This document shows positions 1-6,894 of a DNA stretch of 12,131 nt, piece by piece. Each line of letters opens with the position of its first letter. The first letter of the stretch is position 1. Under the pieces are notes generated by a model, which searched no databases, had not been told where the DNA came from, and saw nothing but the letters and a program-made list of their open reading frames with translations. The translations under genes and the position numbers were made by a program. Origin of the DNA: Tannerellaceae bacterium (GTDB lineage: Bacteria > Bacteroidota > Bacteroidia > Bacteroidales > Tannerellaceae); contig JAISCM010000135.1 in assembly GCA_031265595.1 (NCBI GenBank), positions 1-12,131 on the forward strand. The letters are read 5' to 3'.

Positions 1-716
1 GAAATAATGTATTCGGCAAAGTCGAGATAAGACTTTTCGCCCGTCATCTTATAAAGCCGTACAACCGGCTCAAGCAGCGTGCTCGATTCGATATGATTTT
101 TGCCATGCCCGCCATGCGACCAGCCAACATCCAGTATGCTTGTTTTGGGCGGTTTGCCAAGCTGCGTTATCAGGCAGTCTACCTGCCGCTTCAGCGATTC
201 GAGTATCTCCGGCTTCGGTTCCACATAGTCGTAATAATCCAGCAAACCGATGAGCACGTATTTCCGTTCCCAAAGGTCGGATGTTTCCGGCTGCTGTTCC
301 GGCGGGACGCAACTGATCGAGCCGTTGGGGCGTTCGGTAGACAGCAGGTCGGCAACGGCAGCATCAAGAATCGTTTTCAGTTCCGCATCGCCCGTGTAGC
401 GATAAAAGAGCGAACCGCTACGTACCAGTTTACCCCACATTTCGCCGAGCGCAAACTGCTGGCGTCCGGTACGGAAAAATCCGGCAGTTTCCCCGTATGG
501 CACATCACCCTTGTTCCAGTTGTTGCACGACACATTAATAATTTTGTCGAAGTAGCCATGCAGTTGCACCTGGCCGGCAGGCAACGGATCAAAAACATCC
601 TTTACAAGGATACGTACCGGTTGCCATTTCCGGCAGGCGGAAAGCAGGCCTCCACCCCAAAGCCCTCCCGCTACGATGGCGGAGGATTGTTTGATAAAAT
701 CGCGTCTGTTAGTCAT
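1..716 (-). CDS. GH127-type (DUF1680) glycoside hydrolase, Tat/lipoprotein signal, 5' part only
   Basis: Partial: about 238 N-terminal residues are present and the frame is still open at the left edge of the window. The start is the ATG at 714-716, followed directly by a twin-arginine signal (RRDFIK, residues 4-9), a Gly/Ala-rich hydrophobic stretch and a lipobox LSAC with Cys28. The product is therefore probably a Tat-exported lipoprotein. The mature part has DUF1680/GH127 features: an alpha-helical-barrel-like run, then GWSHGGHGKNHIESS and an LLEP-x-VRLYKMTGEKSYLDFA segment near residues 198-234, typical of the conserved (alpha/alpha)6 core. Characterised GH127 enzymes are beta-L-arabinofuranosidases, but the family name covers several specificities and the catalytic Cys/Glu region lies beyond the window. 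A strong Bacteroidota promoter lies 20 bp upstream. Its role as a side-chain-removing enzyme fits the glycan genes to the right, although it is separated from them by an ATPase gene. Confidence 0.8.
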   Translation of the reverse strand, partial: MTNRRDFIKQSSAIVAGGLWGGGLLSACRKWQPVRILVKDVFDPLPAGQVQLHGYFDKIINVSCNNWNKGDVPYGETAGFFRTGRQQFALGEMWGKLVRSGSLFYRYTGDAELKTILDAAVADLLSTERPNGSISCVPPEQQPETSDLWERKYVLIGLLDYYDYVEPKPEILESLKRQVDCLITQLGKPPKTSILDVGWSHGGHGKNHIESSTLLEPVVRLYKMTGEKSYLDFAEYII

Positions 717-736
717 AGATTCTTAGTTCATTAGGG

Positions 737-766
737 CAAAGATAAGGCTTTTAGCATTCAATCCAA
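737..766 (-). promoter_or_regulatory. Promoter of the GH127 gene (Bacteroidota -33/-7 type)
   Basis: Read on the minus strand, TATCTTTG (737-744) matches the TAnnTTTG -7 box exactly. A TTG at 764-766 lies 19 bp upstream, the normal spacing for the -33 element. The start codon at 716 is about 20 bp downstream, giving a leader of roughly 13-15 nt. A degenerate copy of the upstream palindrome lies immediately upstream of the -33 element (767-782), where a regulator could touch RNA polymerase. Confidence 0.65.
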
Positions 767-782
767 TACTACAAGTGTAAAA
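767..782 (-). promoter_or_regulatory. Degenerate copy of the tandem palindrome at the GH127 promoter
   Basis: Compared with the palindrome of the array at 868-951, 12 of 16 positions match, with the central ACAAGTGT fully kept and the left arm decayed. It abuts the candidate -33 TTG at 764-766. It may be a promoter-proximal half-operator. Chance similarity is possible because only one arm is conserved. Confidence 0.3.
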
Positions 783-867
783 GTATAGCTGATGAAGTCG
801 TCAATCCATCGCATCATTTTAGTTGTTTCTATTCAATGATTTATTGTTTTGCTCGCCACCTATTGAG

Positions 868-951
868 GGTTTCACAGGTGTGAAAGGAAGGTTTCACACT
901 TGTGAAAGGAAGGTTTCACACCTGTGAAAGGAAGGTTTCACACTTGTGAAA
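868..951. repeat. Four tandem 22-bp repeats, each containing a 16-bp palindrome
   Basis: Units start at 868, 890, 912 and 934 (the last is 18 bp, without the GGAA tail). Each holds TTTCACANNTGTGAAA, a palindrome with variable centre: GG, CT, CC, CT. The units are joined by GGAAGG. The 22-bp step is about two DNA turns, so all copies face the same side of the helix. The array lies in the 362-bp gap between two minus-strand genes, about 100 bp upstream of the GH127 promoter. A degenerate copy matching 12 of 16 positions sits at 767-782 next to the -33 box. This suggests a multi-site operator for a dimeric protein; a repeat family dispersed in the genome is the main alternative. The rest of the gap (952-1078) shows no gene and no clear terminator. 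Confidence 0.85.
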
Positions 952-1078
952 TGCTTAAATGGATGCGACCACTGTATGAGATTATTGTGTACAAAACCAT
1001 AAAACTATACGTAGATGGCAGCAGATGTATTCGGGCAATGCCTCTCCTTGTAAGGGGAAACGTATTGATTATGAATGG

Positions 1079-2404
1079 CTATTCCGGTAATATATTTCCT
1101 ACCGCATATAAGGGATAAACCTTGATTTTTTCATATTGAGTAAAATTTTCAAGCGAAATACGAATCCCTTTATTCAGTTTCTTTTCTTCCAGAAATATCC
1201 ATATACTTTGCATTTTACCCTGTTTGCCCGATTTTACTTCGACCGGCACGATGGTTTCGCCGCATTGGACAACAAAATCTATCTGTGCATTCGCGCCTCT
1301 CTTTTCGCGCACCCAGCAGTAAAGTTCATTATCGGAGTAGCAGGAGGCATTTTTCTTTAGTTCACAACCCACAAATATCTCGGCAACTGCACCCTTGTTG
1401 ATCGTGTCAAAATCATCCGAAACCAGTATATCCGAAATATCCAGATTCAGAATGCGTTGATAAATTCCCGTATCAAAAGGAATTATGCGGCGATACCTCG
1501 GGTTTATCCTTGCGCCGAGCGGTATTCCGTCTGCCGAAGAGTGCGTAACCTGATAACACAATCCCGCCATCAGCAATAGCTCCAGCGATTGTTTTACCTG
1601 TTCATTATTCAGATGCTGCGAAACGTGCTCGTAAACAAATTTCCCCTCTACCTGCTGTGCCACAGAACTGAAAACTTCGTTGATCCGTACTGCCGGAACG
1701 CGTTTTTTATATTTAGCAAAATCGTTGCGGAAGGACATAAGCAGGCTATTCAGTATCTTCTGGCAACGCAGGAAATCGCGTGTTCTTACAAATTCGGCAA
1801 CCACTTCAGGCATTCCGCCGATGATCAAAAAGTTTTTCAATTGCTCCACGATTTTTCCATGAATAGCATCAGAAACGGGAGATTCCGGTGTGGCCTCATC
1901 AATAAGCCGTATCCAGGTTTCATGCCCCATGGCCCCCAGAAATTCGCTGAACGAAAAGGGATACATAAACATTGAATCAATCCGGCCAACGCCAAACGAT
2001 GGTATTTCTTCAAGGGCAAATTCGAGTAGCGAACCGGCCGCAATAACGTGGAGTTCGGGCATTTGTTCGTAAAAATAACGCAGCGCAGAAATGGCATCCG
2101 TACAGTTTTGAACTTCGTCTAAAAAGAGCAGTGTTTTGCCCGCCGTAACCGGTTTGCCAAGCAGTGCGGCAAGCTCGCTGCAAATTATCTGCGGGTTTGA
2201 ATGTTGTTCGAACACGGTTTTTGCAGCCGCATAGTCTTTGTTTTCAAAGTTGATCTCTATAAAATCCGTGAAGCGTTTGCCCAGATTACGCACGGCAGTC
2301 GTTTTGCCCACCTGCCGCGCACCGCGGAGCATTAACGGTTTGCGGTACTTTTCGTTGCTCCATTGCTGTAAAGCGTAGTCAATCTTTCTGTTAAAATAGT
2401 CCAT
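1079..2404 (-). CDS. AAA_14/DUF4143-type ATP-binding protein
   Basis: This is a 441-residue protein of the common, poorly understood prokaryotic AAA_14 + DUF4143 family. The N-terminal ATPase shows Walker A GARQVGKT (28-35), Walker B LLFLDEVQ (92-99) and the family motif AAGSLLEF (122-129). The C-terminal half contains a PD-(D/E)xK-like fold signature: D376 followed by PVEVKSG with E389 and K391. Length is normal and all motifs are intact. Start is the ATG at 2402-2404. Family members have been proposed as defence-, toxin- or DNA-related ATPases, but no function is firmly established. It is cytoplasmic and has no obvious link to the glycan genes. Its own promoter with 33-bp repeats suggests that it is an independently transcribed gene between the GH127 gene and the regulator. 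Those repeats may be an autoregulatory site. Confidence 0.9.
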   Translation of the reverse strand: MDYFNRKIDYALQQWSNEKYRKPLMLRGARQVGKTTAVRNLGKRFTDFIEINFENKDYAAAKTVFEQHSNPQIICSELAALLGKPVTAGKTLLFLDEVQNCTDAISALRYFYEQMPELHVIAAGSLLEFALEEIPSFGVGRIDSMFMYPFSFSEFLGAMGHETWIRLIDEATPESPVSDAIHGKIVEQLKNFLIIGGMPEVVAEFVRTRDFLRCQKILNSLLMSFRNDFAKYKKRVPAVRINEVFSSVAQQVEGKFVYEHVSQHLNNEQVKQSLELLLMAGLCYQVTHSSADGIPLGARINPRYRRIIPFDTGIYQRILNLDISDILVSDDFDTINKGAVAEIFVGCELKKNASCYSDNELYCWVREKRGANAQIDFVVQCGETIVPVEVKSGKQGKMQSIWIFLEEKKLNKGIRISLENFTQYEKIKVYPLYAVGNILPE

Positions 2405-2413
2405 ACAATATTA

Positions 2414-2508
2414 TTCCGTAAAAATACGGGGCAAAGATACTGTTTTTTCCGTAAAAATACTACCCAAACATTGGCGCTAAAACCGAAAAATACTACCCAA
2501 ACATTGGC
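2414..2508. repeat. Three diverged 33-bp-period direct repeats upstream of the ATPase gene
   Basis: On the plus strand, TTCCGTAAAAATAC occurs at 2414-2427 and 2447-2460, and the shorter ACCGAAAAATAC ends at 2493, so the copies end exactly 33 bp apart. The two distal copies are followed by the same TACCCAAACATTGGC (ending 2475 and 2508). The gene-proximal copy is followed by the related GGGGCAAAGATACTG. The first copy also forms the small palindrome CCGTA-AAAA-TACGG (2416-2429). On the minus strand the array reads towards the ATPase start, so it looks like a duplicated promoter/operator block. Confidence 0.75.
2432..2439 (-). promoter_or_regulatory. -7 promoter box of the ATPase gene
   Basis: Read on the minus strand it is TATCTTTG, identical to the GH127 -7 box and to the TAnnTTTG consensus. 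It ends 27 bp upstream of the ATG at 2404. No clean TTTG -33 box lies at the ideal spacing; a T-rich stretch occupies that place. The corresponding positions in the two upstream repeat copies read AATGTTTG and have lost the consensus TA. Confidence 0.5.
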
Positions 2509-2521
2509 TTTGCGGGAGGGG

Positions 2522-5500
2522 TTATTTTTTTCTATACTCCTGCGGAGTGATGCCGAATTGTTTTTTGAAGCATTTGGTGAAATACGCCGGGTTGGTGAAT
2601 CCCAGTTGGTAGGCAATTTCCGAAATGGTAAAATTCTTTTCATGTTGCAGCAGCGCCCGGGCTTTGTTCATCTTTAGCGAAAGTAAATAATCATTGGGGG
2701 TGGTGCCGGTGATCTTCTTTATCTGATTAAAAAAGCGGGTGCGGCTCATATTCAATTCACGGCTCCACAGTTGCGTGTCGAAGTCCGGATTTTCCCAATT
2801 CTTTTCTACCACCTGGTTGGCTGCTGCCAGAAACTCCTGCTCGCGTTCGTTGGTGGCCATCTCTATTATCTTCTGATAGCTCTCGGTGGGTACGTGTTGT
2901 AATATCTTTCTTCTGCTTCTTACTAAGTAATTACACCGGAGGAAGAGTACCTTCATATTAAATGGTTTCACAAAATAATAATCAGCCTCGCACCGGATAC
3001 TTTCCATGGTTTGCTCTTCGGAAGGCTGCGAGCTGAGCAGAATAACGGGGATATGGTCTGTTTTGAGGTTGGATTTAAGCATCGAGCACAGCTCTATACC
3101 GGAGGTCTCGGGCAAATGTGTTTCGCATAGAATGATGTCGGGGATCTCCCGGATGGCAAAGTCGTAAGCCGCTTTAGCATCTTGTATGCCTATTACTTCG
3201 TAGGTTAGTGAGAAGGATTCTTTGAACAGGTCGCACATTTCGAGCTCTTCTTCTATCAGCAGCATCCGGGGGCGCTTTTCGCGGTTGCTTTCTTCTTCCT
3301 CTTCTTCCTCTTCCGAAGCAAACGCATCCCGGGCTAAGTAGCCTGTGTTTATTACGGGGGGCAGGAGGGTCATCGCTTCCTCTACCGGCTCTTCTATATC
3401 TTTCATATCGATATGGGAGCTGCCGGAAAGCAGGCTTATGATCACGGTTGTTTTATTGTTTTCGTGGATAGCAGACAGTTCGCCTTTATGTAATTGAAGC
3501 ACCCCCTTGCTAAAGGCAATCCCCATCGCCCCGTCTGAGAAAGAAGTTATATGCTGGAATACGAGGTTGTTGTTCAGCGCTTCCAGCAGTTGGTTCGCCT
3601 CATTTTCGTTGATGGTTATTTCTTTATGGGTAATATGTATTTTTACGTATCCGGCGGCCCGGTGTATCGAAACGGTGATGCTATCTTTCGCCGAAGCCGT
3701 TCTGAATATGAACATGAGTAAATGGTAAAATACTTTTTGCATCTGCTTCTGGTCAAACCATATTTGCAAGGGCTCGTTCGTATGATTAAAGCGGAACGAT
3801 AGTTGTTTCTCTTCGGCATAATCATCAAACGTGGCGCATATCCCCTGCAGGAATTGTATGATGTTGTGGTTTCCCATCTTCAATGTAAGTTTGTTTTGCT
3901 CCATCTTACGGAAATCAAGCATTTCGGTGATCAGGTCTTGCAGGCGCGACGCTTGCCTTTTTATCTTTTCAATTTTGTTTTTGCTTACGGCCGGCAAATC
4001 ATCTGACAGATGGTCTAAGCGTGAGAGGATAAGCGTAAGAGGCGTACGAAACTCGTTCGATATATTAATGAAGAAGTCCATTTTATTGCGGTTGCTCTCT
4101 TCTATCCGTAGATTCTCGCGTTGCTCTATTTCCAGCGAAGCCCGGAGGAGCGACTTACTTCTGTTGAAACGAATGATCTGCCATACAGATAAAAGGAAAA
4201 CAGACAGGTAGATCAGTATAGCCGGCAGCGTGGCCCACACCGGCGGATTGATGGTAATGGCCAGCTCTGCTTTCTTATCGGTATTTTCGGTCTCGCGTAC
4301 AATTAATTTATACTTCCCCGGCCGGAGCGAGTTATAGATGATCGTCTTATGGTTTGTCTCCGTCCAAAAGTCGTCTAAGCCTTCCAATTTATAGGCATAC
4401 TGTGTAGCACGCGAAGATAAATAGCTGGAAGAGGCAAACGTAATATTGATCGTATTCTGATTATGGGGCAACGTTAGCTTGTCTACCTGATAGAAGTTCT
4501 TATCCAGCAGCGAAGAGCCGGGCTTTATCAGTTTGTTGTTTATCTGCAAAGAACTGAAATACATGGAATAGAGGTCTTGCCCGATAGGTATGTCTTTTTC
4601 GGAGAAACAAAGCAGCCCGAAGAAGCCGCCTACAAAGATCCGGTGATCCTTCGGCGAGATATACATCCCGCAATCACCGGTCAGGCCCGTTAAGGGCGAC
4701 GAAGGATTGATCCGGATATTATACACTACCTGCATGCTGTTGTCGGCAGCAATGTTAATAAGGCTAACTCCTTTATTGGTAGTCAACACAAGGTTCCCAT
4801 TCGGCGAAAAGACCATATTATAGCAGATGTTGCTCAGCAACTGATCCTTCTCTTCATTAAACAGATGGAATGTATTTTCGGCGGCATTGTATTTAAGCAG
4901 GCCCGATTTTTGCGTAATAAAGTAAAGGCCTTGCCGCATATTGCCGCATATATTGATAATAGCGCTGGGTATAACGCTTTTATCCGTTAGCCCGTCTCCA
5001 TACCGGTGCAGCGCTTTATTGTTTTTCAGGTCTATACTGAATAAGCCCCTGTCGTAAGACGATACCCACAAAATATCCCGTTCGTCAATATGAATGGCGC
5101 GGATGATCCCACTACAAAGCTCGCGCAAGGCATCATCTTCCAGAAACCAACTGATCTGTAGCGTCTCTCTGTTCAGCTTGAATATCCCATTCTGCGTATG
5201 CAAAAGCAGATCGTTTTTATACGGAATGATCTTTTCTATAATACGCTGATGAACGGAGGAGATGAGCGGGCTTTGTACCGGATGTATTTTCTTTGTATAC
5301 AGGTCGAGGTAAAAGACGCCTTCCATAAAAGCGCTGATGAAAAGCCGGTTGTGCTCCTTATCATACCATATATCCCGCACCCGGTTCTGCGGCAGTCCAT
5401 TGGCGGTAGTAATATGTTCGAACGAATTGCTGCCGGGCTTCAGGGTATTGATCCCGCTTCCTCCCGAAGCCACATATAGATTGCCGTCTTTATCTTCGGT

Positions 5501-6517
5501 TATCTGGGTGATAATAACGCCATGTAGCCATTCCGGATGGCTGTCGTCGGTGGTATAATACGTATAATTATCTACTAACGGATTATGGTAAAGCACATCT
5601 CCGTAATAAGGCCCCACCCAGATAGTGCCTTGCCGGTCGGAGAAAAGGGCGGATACTACGATTTGTTCCAAAATATGATTCCGGAGTATAAAGCGGTCTT
5701 TTATATCAGACCTGGACAATTGGTAAACGCCCGTAAGCGTACCGATCCAGATAACGCCTTTTATATCTTCCTGGATACAATAGATATTATTATTATTGAA
5801 AAGGGAGTCATTCGTTCTATTTTCTATTTTCAGTGGAATGATCTGTTGGTTGGGCGTATATAAATGTATTTGCCGGGATTGGGAGGCTATCCAGATGCAA
5901 TGCCACGAATCTTTATAGAGATAAAGGATGTGTTCGTCCGGCAGGATATGTTCTTTCAGTTGTTTTTGTGCGGCGTCTATCACGTAAATACCGGATGTTG
6001 TCCCCAGCCAGAATATTTCTTTTTCCATTTCCAGGATAAAGGTGATCTCCGTATCTTTCTGTGGTAAGGAAGCGACTGTCCGGTTCGTTTGCGTTTGCCA
6101 GTCGTAAACAGCCAATTCTCCGCCCGATTCGTAATATACCTGATCGTTGGAATAGCAGATCGTATTTGTCCTGATCCCGGTAACGGTGAAGGCTTCCGTA
6201 TTCAGATCAAGCCCGATCAGTTGGTTTTCGGCTAAAAAGAACAGCATCGAGTTATTTCCGCAAAGCGCATGGATGTACGAATCTTCTACTCCCTCCGTAT
6301 GTTCCGAGACGCGGAATACACGCACGGCCTCGCCGTCATAACAGTTCAATACATTGTTTGCAAACCACATCCGGCCGATTTCATCCTGCCAGATAGAGAT
6401 GGCAGACGACTGAGAAAGCCCCTGTTTGCTCCCCAACTGTTGGAAGTAAACTTCCTGTCCAGCCAGGTAGAAGTTAAGAAGTGTAGTCAGAATCCATAAT
6501 AAAATATAACGTTTCAT
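2522..6517 (-). CDS. Hybrid two-component regulator with a degenerate phosphorelay (pseudokinase HTCS)
   Basis: A 1331-residue regulator, normal length for the family. The ATG at 6515-6517 is preferred to the TTG eight codons upstream because it directly precedes a signal peptide (KRYILLWILTTLLNFYLAG). Order: periplasmic beta-propeller repeats of Reg_prop type (about 22-670, for example IWIGT, IWVG, LWVSS), Y_Y_Y domain (about 690-757), transmembrane helix (about 762-782), HisKA, HATPase-like region, eight-Glu linker (3290-3313), receiver (about 1082-1200), AraC HTH (about 1230-1331, with ISEIAYQLGF intact). Normal members sense a glycan fragment and activate the neighbouring locus by internal phosphotransfer. 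Here the phosphoacceptor His is Asn821 (NISNEFRTPLT), both N-box Asn are lost (His932, Phe936), the DxGxG box is absent and the receiver Asp is Glu1132 (ILCETHLP). Receiver Ser1162 and Lys1184 remain. The divergent neighbours are its likely targets. Confidence 0.93.
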   Translation of the reverse strand: MKRYILLWILTTLLNFYLAGQEVYFQQLGSKQGLSQSSAISIWQDEIGRMWFANNVLNCYDGEAVRVFRVSEHTEGVEDSYIHALCGNNSMLFFLAENQLIGLDLNTEAFTVTGIRTNTICYSNDQVYYESGGELAVYDWQTQTNRTVASLPQKDTEITFILEMEKEIFWLGTTSGIYVIDAAQKQLKEHILPDEHILYLYKDSWHCIWIASQSRQIHLYTPNQQIIPLKIENRTNDSLFNNNNIYCIQEDIKGVIWIGTLTGVYQLSRSDIKDRFILRNHILEQIVVSALFSDRQGTIWVGPYYGDVLYHNPLVDNYTYYTTDDSHPEWLHGVIITQITEDKDGNLYVASGGSGINTLKPGSNSFEHITTANGLPQNRVRDIWYDKEHNRLFISAFMEGVFYLDLYTKKIHPVQSPLISSVHQRIIEKIIPYKNDLLLHTQNGIFKLNRETLQISWFLEDDALRELCSGIIRAIHIDERDILWVSSYDRGLFSIDLKNNKALHRYGDGLTDKSVIPSAIINICGNMRQGLYFITQKSGLLKYNAAENTFHLFNEEKDQLLSNICYNMVFSPNGNLVLTTNKGVSLINIAADNSMQVVYNIRINPSSPLTGLTGDCGMYISPKDHRIFVGGFFGLLCFSEKDIPIGQDLYSMYFSSLQINNKLIKPGSSLLDKNFYQVDKLTLPHNQNTINITFASSSYLSSRATQYAYKLEGLDDFWTETNHKTIIYNSLRPGKYKLIVRETENTDKKAELAITINPPVWATLPAILIYLSVFLLSVWQIIRFNRSKSLLRASLEIEQRENLRIEESNRNKMDFFINISNEFRTPLTLILSRLDHLSDDLPAVSKNKIEKIKRQASRLQDLITEMLDFRKMEQNKLTLKMGNHNIIQFLQGICATFDDYAEEKQLSFRFNHTNEPLQIWFDQKQMQKVFYHLLMFIFRTASAKDSITVSIHRAAGYVKIHITHKEITINENEANQLLEALNNNLVFQHITSFSDGAMGIAFSKGVLQLHKGELSAIHENNKTTVIISLLSGSSHIDMKDIEEPVEEAMTLLPPVINTGYLARDAFASEEEEEEEESNREKRPRMLLIEEELEMCDLFKESFSLTYEVIGIQDAKAAYDFAIREIPDIILCETHLPETSGIELCSMLKSNLKTDHIPVILLSSQPSEEQTMESIRCEADYYFVKPFNMKVLFLRCNYLVRSRRKILQHVPTESYQKIIEMATNEREQEFLAAANQVVEKNWENPDFDTQLWSRELNMSRTRFFNQIKKITGTTPNDYLLSLKMNKARALLQHEKNFTISEIAYQLGFTNPAYFTKCFKKQFGITPQEYRKK

Positions 6518-6894
6518 TCTCTTCGGATTAGGTAATAACAAGCAAAATATGCCCTAAACGTGTCCAAATCGTACATTTAGTATACTAAAATCGTACATTG
6601 TACGATGCAATGATACAAAATAATTCTGTAGAAACCAAGAAATACAACAGACAAAATAATTTTGCCAATAAACCAAGAGGGGAATTATACGAAAATAAAT
6701 GCTTTAACACAACAAAATACAATATTAATTTAAAATCACCTATTATGCAAAGAAGAGCCAAACTTAAAAGAACAATCGAAGAAAGAAGACTATCACTGAT
6801 GCATTTGTCCGAATGACGAGTGTTGTATTTTGCTTTGCCAATTATTAACCGAAATCATTTATTTATAAAGGTGATTTCATAAACATAATTAAAT
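6518..6894. other. 377-bp divergent intergenic region
   Basis: This AT-rich gap separates the regulator from the oxidoreductase-led operon. Besides the operator-like cluster at 6566-6605, it holds weak promoter candidates. TATTTTG occurs on the minus strand at 6543-6549 facing the regulator, and on the plus strand at 6826-6832 facing the operon with TTTG 18 bp upstream (6804-6807). A plus-strand TAATTTTG at 6657-6664 fits the -7 consensus but has no -33 partner. A 9-bp inverted repeat (AAATCACCT at 6733-6741, AGGTGATTT at 6869-6877) could pair across the leader and bring the start-codon region into a structure. I see no convincing gene. Confidence 0.4.
6566..6605. promoter_or_regulatory. Operator-like palindromes in the divergent control region
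   Basis: TCGTACATTGTACGA (6591-6605) is a perfect inverted repeat with 7-bp arms around one base. Its left part plus flank, AAATCGTACATT, occurs again as a direct repeat at 6566-6577, exactly 22 bp upstream. Between them is TAGTATACTA (6578-6587), a perfect 10-bp palindrome. The cluster lies 50-90 bp upstream of the regulator's start and about 290 bp upstream of the oxidoreductase start. Direct repeats about two helical turns apart suit an AraC-type DNA-binding domain, so this is the best candidate site for the adjacent regulator. Confidence 0.5.

Noticed and set aside
93..734. 213-codon plus-strand reading frame
   Set aside because: It is antisense to the GH127 gene, whose protein matches a known family with a Tat/lipoprotein signal; the plus-strand translation has no recognisable features.
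868..951. CRISPR array
   Set aside because: The repeats are directly contiguous 22-bp units without unique spacers and there are no cas genes.
1042..1060. Terminator hairpin after the ATPase gene
   Set aside because: CTCCTT/AAGGGG would leave a loop of only two bases and no T-run follows on the minus strand.
924..1118. 64-codon plus-strand reading frame
   Set aside because: It starts inside the palindrome array and runs into the end of the ATPase gene; no domain or signal is visible.
2522..6517. Calling the regulator a pseudogene
   Set aside because: The frame is open over 4 kb with intact signal peptide, propeller, transmembrane helix and AraC domain; only catalytic residues are changed.
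6745..6816. 23-codon basic peptide starting MQRRAKLKRT, and the longer TTG-started frame from 6598
   Set aside because: A-rich intergenic DNA easily gives short Lys/Arg-rich frames; there is no supporting start signal or homology that I recognise.
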